From Alphaproteobacteria bacterium (GTDB taxonomy: Bacteria > Pseudomonadota > Alphaproteobacteria > RF32 > CAG-239): 12,376 bases of DNA. How positions within the stretch are numbered: the first letter of the stretch is position 1; each line of letters opens with the position of its first letter. Under the pieces are notes generated by a model. The model saw only the letters and a list, made by a program, of their open reading frames with translations. It was not told where the DNA came from and did not search any database. The stretch spans positions 1 to 12,376 of the forward strand of contig JAKSUO010000022.1 of assembly GCA_024408895.1 (NCBI GenBank). The letters are read 5' to 3'. This document shows, piece by piece, positions 1 to 4,895 of this stretch. Position numbers and translations under genes: made by a program.

Positions 1-439
1 TTACAGGCACTGGTTCCGGCGTCATTCGTCCGTATGTTTTACCGTTTACCACACACACCGGAGCCAATCCGCAACAACCGACACATCTAACTACTTGCAG
101 ATGGAACAACCCGTCCGGAGTACTTTCCCCTTCTTTTATTCCGAGTTCGGACTTAAATTTTTCCAAAACCTTATCATTGCCTTTCAAAAAGCAAGCTGTA
201 CCGGTACAAACAGAAATAACTGCCTTTCCGGGAGCAACCAACTTAAAGAAATTATAAAAAGTCAACACTTCATAAATACGCGCAAGAGGCACATTCATTG
301 TTTGAGCTAAATCCATGGCATCTTTCCATTCTACATAGCCTTTGACGCCTTGAATTTCGTGCAAGGCCATAATGAGAGATCCGCGTTTTTTACGCCACTT
401 ATCTCCGGTTTGACACCCCAGACAAGTTTCCTTATCCAT
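1..439 (-). CDS. NuoE/HndA-like thioredoxin-fold [2Fe-2S] subunit (C-terminus cut by window edge)
   Basis: The reading frame starts at the ATG at 439-437 and stays open to base 1, giving 146 visible residues. Seen: the four-cysteine ligand set of the 24-kDa subunit family, C78-x4-C83 (CTGTAC) and C119-x3-C123 (CVGCC, followed by GLAP), and the family's helical N-terminal part (LARIYEVLTFYNFF). Known: this family carries one [2Fe-2S] cluster in a thioredoxin-like fold and passes electrons between NAD(P)H and the flavin subunit, either in complex I (NuoE) or in HndA/HydC-type subunits of electron-bifurcating hydrogenases and formate dehydrogenases. Only the last 10 or so residues should be missing, since the family is about 150-165 aa. 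The start is supported by an AGGAG Shine-Dalgarno 7 bases upstream and by a good promoter at 483-510. Which complex it serves cannot be decided, because the downstream partner genes lie outside the window; an anaerobic HndA-like role is my inference. Confidence 0.9.
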   Translation of the reverse strand, partial: MDKETCLGCQTGDKWRKKRGSLIMALHEIQGVKGYVEWKDAMDLAQTMNVPLARIYEVLTFYNFFKLVAPGKAVISVCTGTACFLKGNDKVLEKFKSELGIKEGESTPDGLFHLQVVRCVGCCGLAPVCVVNGKTYGRMTPEPVPV

Positions 440-482
440 TTTTATCTCCTAAATTAAAGTTAAATTCCATCTTTCGGGACGC

Positions 483-510
483 ATTATAAAGTCATTTTTT
501 TATATTGCAA
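483..510 (-). promoter_or_regulatory. Sigma70-type promoter of the NuoE/HndA-like gene
   Basis: On the minus strand there is a -35 box TTGCAA (510-505), a 16-base spacer and a perfect -10 box TATAAT (488-483). Transcription would start near 475 and give a leader of about 35 bases ahead of the ATG at 439. The placement fits a dedicated promoter for the gene ending at the left edge. Confidence 0.7.
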
Positions 511-592
511 CTCATTTTAGCATATTTTCAATGACATTTTGGATAATATTTACTTTATCTGATTTTTTCTTTAATATTTTTCAAAATCCGAC

Positions 593-632
593 AAAAAAAA
601 CAGCCTCTACCCAAACGGCAGAGGCTGTTTTT
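593..632 (-). terminator. Rho-independent terminator, potentially bidirectional
   Basis: An 8-bp perfect stem (601-608 CAGCCTCT with 620-627 AGAGGCTG) has an 11-base loop and is flanked by eight A on the left and five T on the right. Read on the minus strand, a GC-rich hairpin is followed by eight T about 20 bases after the stop of the HAD hydrolase gene, so it ends that transcript. The right-hand T run would also let it stop plus-strand transcription. It insulates the NuoE/HndA promoter from upstream read-through. Confidence 0.92.
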
Positions 633-652
633 CAATGTTTTTATGTTTACGA

Positions 653-1480
653 TTAAAAAAATTTAAGTTTGGCATCAGCGGCAATTTTATAAATCACATT
701 TTTAACGTAACAGTCAATTTTCATGCCGGCGGAATAATCAGCCGCAGCAATAATATTAGCTCTTCCGTCATGCAAATACTTGGTTGCACGCTCTTTAGCA
801 CCAGGTTTATGAGGTTGATAAACAGCCAAACAATACCCGCCCAAACGTTTAATCATAGACATACATGGCACGTCCGTATCCCCGTCACCAAAATACACCA
901 TATGTTTAAACGGTATCGGACGTTCACACTCCGGCATAGCGCAATTTACCGACTTATTGTCATGCACATCAAAGCACCCTTTATTTATTCTGAACAAATA
1001 TTGCGTCTTACCGGTATAATCCACAACACGGGCCGGCCATTCGGCTTCTCCGTATTCATTATACATAAAAGTAGAAGCATAAAGTTGCGAAAACTTGGAT
1101 GCAATCGGTGTACCTTCAACAATTTCCTGCAAGCCGGAAGAAATCAAATAATGTGAAATTTTAATTCCCTTGCTTAAAGCGTATGCGTTAATACGGTCAA
1201 ACCAATCAACCACACCTTTATATAAGACAATATCCTTACCGCAAGCGACAAAATCTTCACGAGTGAAAGCTATTTTGCGAGCTTTAGCCTCATCCAACAT
1301 ACACTTCATATAGCATAAGTTATTATCGGCTGCATACTTTTTAGCCATCGCATCAGATTTTTCCCAAAACTCCTCAGGCGTCATACCTAATCTGCGCATA
1401 AAACCATATTCTTGCATATTACCGGCTGCAAGTGTGCCATCAAAATCGTAGCAAAATGCTACTTCAATCATTTTTCTCAT
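653..1480 (-). CDS. HAD-superfamily phosphatase (phosphoserine phosphatase-like)
   Basis: A 275-aa cytosolic protein of the haloacid dehalogenase superfamily. All four HAD motifs are visible: motif I D12-F-D14-G-T (nucleophile and acid/base aspartates), motif II S114-S115-G, the motif III lysine (K158 in YTGKTQ, or K167) and motif IV GDGDTD at 198-203. Known: such enzymes hydrolyse phosphoesters through a Mg2+-dependent aspartyl-phosphate. The helical cap between motifs I and II (about residues 20-105) and the SSG motif place it near the SerB-like group, but the substrate cannot be read from sequence. The start may be the first ATG (1480) or the ATG three codons later (1471); neither has a strong Shine-Dalgarno. 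It lies 89 bases downstream of the epimerase gene on the same strand, has a possible promoter of its own at 1510-1537, and ends at the terminator at 593-632. Confidence 0.9.
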   Translation of the reverse strand: MRKMIEVAFCYDFDGTLAAGNMQEYGFMRRLGMTPEEFWEKSDAMAKKYAADNNLCYMKCMLDEAKARKIAFTREDFVACGKDIVLYKGVVDWFDRINAYALSKGIKISHYLISSGLQEIVEGTPIASKFSQLYASTFMYNEYGEAEWPARVVDYTGKTQYLFRINKGCFDVHDNKSVNCAMPECERPIPFKHMVYFGDGDTDVPCMSMIKRLGGYCLAVYQPHKPGAKERATKYLHDGRANIIAAADYSAGMKIDCYVKNVIYKIAADAKLKFF

Positions 1481-1509
1481 AATATCTAAATTATATTTTT
1501 ATATCTTTT

Positions 1510-1537
1510 ATATTACGCTAAAATATTTAAAACGCAA
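1510..1537 (-). promoter_or_regulatory. Possible promoter for the HAD phosphatase gene
   Basis: On the minus strand, TTGCGT (1537-1532), a 16-base spacer and TAATAT (1515-1510) lie in the gap between epimerase and phosphatase genes. The match is moderate (4/6 in both boxes) and the region is very AT-rich, so the phosphatase could equally be read through from the epimerase gene. Confidence 0.4.
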
Positions 1538-1569
1538 CAATTAAAATGAAATACCGACAAAATAAATGT

Positions 1570-2550
1570 TCAATTTGCATTTAATCCGATTTTTTTCCAC
1601 GCAATAAATTTACGAATACCGTCTTTGAAAGAAGTGCTCGGATTATACCCCAACAATTTTTGCGCTTTTGATATATCCGAAACGGTTTTATCAACATCTC
1701 CCGGTTGCATTGGCAGTTGATTAATTTTAGCTTTTTTGCCCAAAACTTCTTCAATCGTCAAAATCATTTCTTTTAATGTTACCGGACTACCACCGCCGAG
1801 ATTAAAGATTTCATATCCTGTTTGATGATAATTTACCGAAGCAATAATTCCCGTTACAATATCGTCAATATATGTATAGTCACGCTTTGTAGAGCCGTCG
1901 CCGTACATATCTATCGGCTTATCGGCCATAATCAAATTCGTAAACTTGTTGATGGCTAAATCGGGACGTTGCCGCGGACCATATACGGTAAAAAATCGCA
2001 GCATGTAAATTTCCAAACCATACAAATGGTGGTAGGTATAACAAATTTGCTCATCTGCCGACTTAGTTGCAGCGTAAGGTGAAATCGGTTCTCTGATGTT
2101 CAAATCTTCGGAAAATTTTTCCGCTTTACAATTCCCGTACACGGACGAAGAAGATGCCATACTCATACGCTTAACGTTGTATTTTTTCATCATTTCCAAA
2201 ATATTTATGGTTCCGATAATATTCGTCATGGCATAAGCCAACGGCGCTTCAATGGAAGGACGAACACCGGCTCTGGCCGCCAAATGCACAATTGCATCTA
2301 TTTTATTTTCCCTAAAAACTTTTTCTACATCATCTATTTTTTCAATGTCGCCTTCATAGAGTTTATAATTCGGATGTATTTCGGCTTGCGCGATATTTTG
2401 ACGTTTGATTATCGGATTGTAATAATCATTAAAATTATCAAGAACAACAACCTTATGCCCCAAAGCAAGCATTCTATCAGCTAAAGATGACCCGATAAAT
2501 CCGGCTCCGCCGGTAATTAAAACAGTTAATACCTCAGACATATTATCCAT
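1570..2550 (-). CDS. NAD-dependent nucleotide-sugar epimerase (UDP-glucuronate/UDP-glucose 4-epimerase type, extended SDR)
   Basis: From the ATG at 2550 the protein is 326 aa, a normal length for extended short-chain dehydrogenase/reductases. Seen: the NAD-binding glycine motif G14-x2-G17-x2-G20 (GGAGFIG), acidic D38 at the end of the second strand, the serine stretch SSSSVYG (134-139), the catalytic Y159-x3-K163 pair, and the family blocks FTVYGPRQRPD and KRDYTYIDD. The RQRPD and KRDYTYID blocks resemble UDP-glucuronate 4-epimerases, which invert C4 of nucleotide sugars used in surface polysaccharides; UDP-glucose 4-epimerase activity is the main alternative. The frame opens further upstream to 2664, but that extension runs through the promoter and into the neighbouring IS end. 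An AGGAGG at 2558-2553 lies 2 bases before the ATG at 2550 and 11 before the ATG at 2541, so the true start is one of these; 2541 may be the better placed. Confidence 0.92.
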   Translation of the reverse strand: MDNMSEVLTVLITGGAGFIGSSLADRMLALGHKVVVLDNFNDYYNPIIKRQNIAQAEIHPNYKLYEGDIEKIDDVEKVFRENKIDAIVHLAARAGVRPSIEAPLAYAMTNIIGTINILEMMKKYNVKRMSMASSSSVYGNCKAEKFSEDLNIREPISPYAATKSADEQICYTYHHLYGLEIYMLRFFTVYGPRQRPDLAINKFTNLIMADKPIDMYGDGSTKRDYTYIDDIVTGIIASVNYHQTGYEIFNLGGGSPVTLKEMILTIEEVLGKKAKINQLPMQPGDVDKTVSDISKAQKLLGYNPSTSFKDGIRKFIAWKKIGLNAN

Positions 2551-2552
2551 AT

Positions 2553-2558
2553 CCTCCT
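2553..2558 (-). promoter_or_regulatory. AGGAGG ribosome binding site that decides the epimerase start
   Basis: A full-consensus AGGAGG sits between the long open frame's first ATG (2664) and the family-conserved N-terminus. It rules out the 38-residue upstream extension. Spacing is 2 bases to the ATG at 2550 and 11 bases to the ATG at 2541. Confidence 0.8.
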
Positions 2559-2594
2559 GTTGTTTTAAACCGATTACGACACAAACATTCGCAT

Positions 2595-2622
2595 AATGTA
2601 TTTGATTGAAAAAATATGTCAA
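2595..2622 (-). promoter_or_regulatory. Promoter of the epimerase gene
   Basis: On the minus strand there is a perfect -35 box TTGACA (2622-2617), a 16-base spacer and TACATT (2600-2595, 4/6) as -10. The leader is about 40 bases. The -35 box lies only 16 bases from the left terminal repeat of the IS at 2638, so the insertion stopped just short of the promoter. Confidence 0.6.
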
Positions 2623-2637
2623 TATCTGTTTTTTATT

Positions 2638-2663
2638 TGTTACGACAAATTTAAAATGAAACA
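2638..2663. repeat. IS left terminal inverted repeat
   Basis: Matches the reverse complement of 3432-3457 at 23 of 26 positions, including an unbroken 17-base run (AAATTTAAAATGAAACA). It marks the boundary between the epimerase promoter region and the IS. Confidence 0.75.
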
Positions 2664-2684
2664 CTTCATAGGCAAAAAAAGTTG

Positions 2685-3377
2685 TTAAAACAAAGAGAAA
2701 GAGTAATCTCTGTAAAACACAAAAATTTTACCAGAAATGGTAATTTTTAGTTTAATTTTAGATTTAGCAGGAGGATATTTAGACAATCTTGGGATCTGAT
2801 AAATTTTCCCTTCATAAGAAAAGGTCCAATCATTATTTAAGTGTCGTTCAGTTTCGATAAAACAAACATCATCAGCAGAAACAATTGTTTCTTGTTTATC
2901 AAAATAAAGTTCTGCTGTATTTGTTGCATCATCTACTATATGCATTAAACAAGTTTTTTTATCACCAAACCAATAATCAAATGAACCATCAATTTGTAAT
3001 AAATCTCCGAAATTAGGACTACATTCTCGCCGTTGTCTTTGTTTCGGTTTTCTATATTTTCTTGGACGTTTTAACCATAATCTCAGAGTTTCTTTATTTA
3101 TATTTATTTTTTCTCTTATTTCCAGCATTTCACATATATGAGAAATGCTAAACTCTCTATATTTAGTCTCTGCTAGATTTATAATTTCTTCCTTATCTTC
3201 TCTTGGCTTTCGGTTTTGCTTTCCTGTGTTACCATGGATTATATCTCCGGTTTGTTTTAGTTTTTTTAGTCTCCGAAAAATTGTTGCTGGCGCAATTTTA
3301 AGTATCAGAGAAGCTTCTCGGATACTTAAACCTTGTTTTATGATGTTTTTGTATTTTTTTAATTCGTTCTTTTCCAT
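2685..3377 (-). pseudogene. Transposase with the middle of its catalytic core deleted
   Basis: A 230-residue frame. The N-terminal half is a normal IS transposase: helix-turn-helix (about 14-42, SIREASLILKIAPATIFRRLK), a second DNA-binding region with basic KRPRKYRKPKQRQRR (103-117), then the first integrase-core strand with catalytic D130 (LLQIDGSFDYWF). Near residue 165 (bases ~2880-2886) it jumps directly to a C-terminal tail (DDVCFIETERHLNNDWTFSYEGKIYQI) that in related transposases follows the core. The second catalytic aspartate and the glutamate are therefore absent; roughly 100-150 codons appear to be lost in frame. Full-length relatives are about 400-450 aa. The protein should still bind DNA but cannot cut it, so it could act as a repressor of related elements; that is speculation. 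Confidence 0.85.
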
Positions 3378-3460
3378 AGAATACCTCTCTTTTGAAGCAT
3401 TCTACTGTTTCATTTTTATTTTTGGTTTTTCTGTTTCATTTTAAATTTGGTTTAACATAT
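3353..3460. repeat. 108-bp direct repeat, copy 1 (IS right end plus transposase start)
   Basis: Identical to 4677-4784 apart from one base (T at 3363, C at 4687). It covers the IS right terminal repeat, the leader and the first eight transposase codons. The copies have the same orientation, 1324 bp apart, with the pilin gene, its leader RNA and the mutL remnant between them. Confidence 0.95.
3432..3457. repeat. IS right terminal inverted repeat
   Basis: Inverted partner of 2638-2663 (23/26). The same sequence is present without change in the second repeat copy at 4756-4781. Confidence 0.75.
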
Positions 3461-3478
3461 TTTTATTGAATATTCTTT

Positions 3479-4129
3479 TTATTCAAATCCCAAAATTATT
3501 TCGCAATCATTTTCTTCTGTACAAGAACAAGCAGATACAACATCAGCCATAGGTAAAGGGTAATGTTGGCGACAAGCAGCAATAAAGCCATCATGGAAAT
3601 AATATTCTTCATCAGTTTTTTTACAAAGACCGAGTCCATCAGTATCTCCATCATGATGATTATTTATGTACATTCCCCAAAAACCTTCATTATTATACCA
3701 ATTCTGTGTTGACAAAGATATACAAACATTTTTATTTAGACCTCCATAATATAAAATAAACATTTCATTAGCTGCATAAGTGAATTCATCATCATAATAA
3801 GAATGATCTAAAAAAACACCCATTCTTCCCCCAAATACATTTTCTGCTGTGTTATAATTTATAACCTTGTTTGAATCGATTAAACCCAATGTTTCCAACA
3901 TTATTACATTTAATCCCTCATATTTCCAACCTGATGATGTTTTATTATTAACATAAGCTCTTTGCACACCTGTAACAATAGTTGTAATCTCGTCAATAGC
4001 CTTATTAACCCTATATTTTTGCATTGCTTTTGAATAACCGGCAATTCCTCCTACTGACAATACACCGATAATTGCTAAAACTCCGAGCATTTCTATCATT
4101 GACCGACCAAATTCATTTATTTTCATCAC
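3479..4129 (-). CDS. Type IV pilin-like / pseudopilin protein with non-canonical GRSMIEML signal
   Basis: About 215 aa. The N-terminus is a class III (type IV pilin) signal: a short polar leader ending in F7-G8, then R-S-M-I-E-M-L-G-V-L-A-I-I-G-V-L-S, so a prepilin peptidase could cut after G8 and leave the essential glutamate at +5. The hydrophobic helix (about 11-30) would anchor it in the inner membrane and pack it into a filament. The usual F-T at +1/+2 is replaced by R-S. The C-terminal globular part contains six cysteines, four near the end (AACRQHYP, ACSCTEENDC), suggesting disulphides outside the cytoplasm. The start is GTG at 4129 or ATG at 4126, with AAGGA 6 or 9 bases upstream. The gene sits behind the structured RNA at 4165-4331 and its stop is 18 bases from the IS end. 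Filament type (pilus or secretion pseudopilus) is unknown. Confidence 0.85.
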   Translation of the reverse strand: MMKINEFGRSMIEMLGVLAIIGVLSVGGIAGYSKAMQKYRVNKAIDEITTIVTGVQRAYVNNKTSSGWKYEGLNVIMLETLGLIDSNKVINYNTAENVFGGRMGVFLDHSYYDDEFTYAANEMFILYYGGLNKNVCISLSTQNWYNNEGFWGMYINNHHDGDTDGLGLCKKTDEEYYFHDGFIAACRQHYPLPMADVVSACSCTEENDCEIILGFE

Positions 4130-4159
4130 TCTAATTCCTTCTCATTAGTTATATTAAAC

Positions 4160-4184
4160 AAAAAGCCCACCTGAAAAGGAGGGC
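4160..4184 (-). terminator. Terminator/attenuator hairpin between leader RNA and pilin
   Basis: On the minus strand GCCCTCC (4184-4178) pairs with GGTGGGC (4171-4165), with one mismatch and the loop TTTTCA, followed by TTTTTGTTT. It lies about 30 bases ahead of the pilin start, so it would either end a separate small RNA or attenuate the pilin transcript. Its 5' arm can pair elsewhere in the leader (4250-4259). Confidence 0.75.
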
Positions 4185-4331
4185 GGATGTTCAAAACCAT
4201 AACACAGCAGATGGCTCGGCATTTTCGTGCGTATAGCCTTATTAAGCCGACATCCGTCCACAACAGAAGTCGGCATACAGGATTAAAGTCGCTTATGCTC
4301 GTAGCGACTGCTGTGTAAAAGGGTTTTGAAG
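4165..4331 (-). ncRNA. Structured leader RNA upstream of pilin (riboswitch- or sRNA-like, class not recognised)
   Basis: Complementary segments nest into a closed multibranch fold on the minus strand. P1: 4322-4330 with 4190-4198, 9 bp. P2: 4308-4316 with 4202-4210, 9 bp. Three hairpins lie inside: P3 4303-4309/4287-4293 (7 bp, 9-base loop; it competes with P2 for two bases), P4 4269-4274/4246-4251 continuing across a T-T mismatch into 4264-4267/4253-4256, and P5 4235-4238/4213-4216. One P4 pair is a G-U only in the minus-strand transcript, which supports that direction. The terminator at 4160-4184 follows. A 10-base segment of P4 (4250-4259) also pairs 9/10 with 4181-4190, which includes the terminator's 5' arm, as an antiterminator would. 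A weak -10-like TACAAT lies at about 4357-4352. I do not recognise the class. An 81-codon open frame crosses the same bases. Confidence 0.6.
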
Positions 4332-4423
4332 TCCCCTCTGCACAATCACAAAATTGTACATATATACACATTAAAATATTTATTCCAATTTAGCAAGTTT
4401 TTATTTTCAAAAACACAAAAAAA

Positions 4424-4678
4424 CTATTTTCTTTCAAAAAGTTTTTCTATATCTGATAGTTTAATTTTAACATAGGTCGGACGTCCGTGATTACATTGTC
4501 ACGAATGTTCTGTTTTTTCCATATCACGCAACAAGCGGTTCATTTCTTCAATATTCAAAGTTCTACCGGCACGCACCGAACCATGACAAGCAATCGTTGC
4601 ACAAATATGGTGAATTTTATCGCTTAACGCATATTCGCAACCCCACTCGGTAATTTCTGCCGCTAAATCTTTTATCAT
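4424..4678 (-). pseudogene. mutL: mutL remnant (C-terminal ~84 codons, internal stop)
   Basis: Read from the ATG at 4678, the frame gives the end of the DNA mismatch repair protein MutL: ICATIACHGSVRAGR, then NIEEMNRLLRDME, then QCNHGRPTYV and DIEKLF, all signatures of the MutL C-terminal dimerisation/endonuclease domain. A TGA at 4501-4499 (codon 60) stands where the family has glycine (S-G-Q-C-N-H-G-R-P-T), a one-base GGA to TGA change. The frame then continues to TAG at 4426-4424. The roughly 500 N-terminal residues, including the whole ATPase, are missing: the coding sequence runs straight into the IS terminus at 4677. The IS's truncated transposase start (M-E-K-N-E-L-K-K-stop) overlaps the remnant's ATG as ATGA. 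It is non-functional; whether a second mutL exists elsewhere is unknown. Confidence 0.93.
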
Positions 4679-4784
4679 TTTTTTAACTCGTTCTTTTCCA
4701 TAGAATACCTCTCTTTTGAAGCATTCTACTGTTTCATTTTTATTTTTGGTTTTTCTGTTTCATTTTAAATTTGGTTTAACATAT
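4677..4784 (-). mobile_element. Solo IS right end (direct repeat copy 2)
   Basis: A 108-bp fragment matching 3353-3460 with a single mismatch: the IS outer end with inverted repeat, leader and first eight transposase codons. The interior and other end of the element are missing and mutL sequence takes their place. This is what a deletion from inside the IS into mutL would leave. The outer flank beyond 4784 differs from that of copy 1. Confidence 0.93.
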
Positions 4785-4895
4785 CTGTTTTTTTATTAAA
4801 TCCGTAGAACTGATTATGCCTATTTTTATAGCTTATTCCGCAAAATCCAACGTTGAAATAAAAAGTTTCTGATATGACATACATTAAGAATGACA

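Larger units (their letters stand above)
2638..3460 (-). mobile_element. Internally deleted IS element (DDE/rve type, ISNCY-like)
   Basis: About 820 bp bounded by imperfect 26-bp inverted repeats (2638-2663 and 3432-3457, 3 mismatches) and holding one transposase frame with its core missing. The right end also carries two copies of ctgtttcatttt (3405-3416, 3431-3442), and the left inverted repeat contains the same motif inverted with one mismatch; these are likely transposase-binding sites. TTTTATT follows 3460 and also precedes 2638, a possible target duplication but weak in such AT-rich DNA. With the transposase crippled the element should be non-autonomous, although its ends look usable in trans. 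The family name rests on transposase flavour, not on a search. Confidence 0.75.

Noticed and set aside
635..1156. 173-aa plus-strand open frame
   Set aside because: It lies wholly antisense to the HAD phosphatase gene, which has all its catalytic motifs, and starts just after a terminator.
2622..2640. Similarity of the copy-1 left flank (atatctgttttttatt) to the flank beyond 4784
   Set aside because: About 16 of 17 bases agree allowing one T indel, but the segment is mostly a T run in AT-rich DNA, so it is not reliable evidence for a shared insertion history.
2551..2664. N-terminal extension of the epimerase to the ATG at 2664
   Set aside because: It would run through the promoter (2595-2622) and into the IS terminal repeat, and the AGGAGG and conserved N-terminus support 2550 or 2541.
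4165..4331. Known riboswitch or tmRNA/6S RNA identity for the pilin leader
   Set aside because: I compared it from memory with c-di-GMP-I (GEMM), tmRNA and 6S hallmarks and saw no matching conserved core, so no class was assigned.
4126..4371. 81-aa open frame on the minus strand as a gene
   Set aside because: It is coextensive with a folded RNA and its terminator, has no clear ribosome binding site, and its composition (many Cys, no recognisable motif) is unconvincing. Kept only as a finding.
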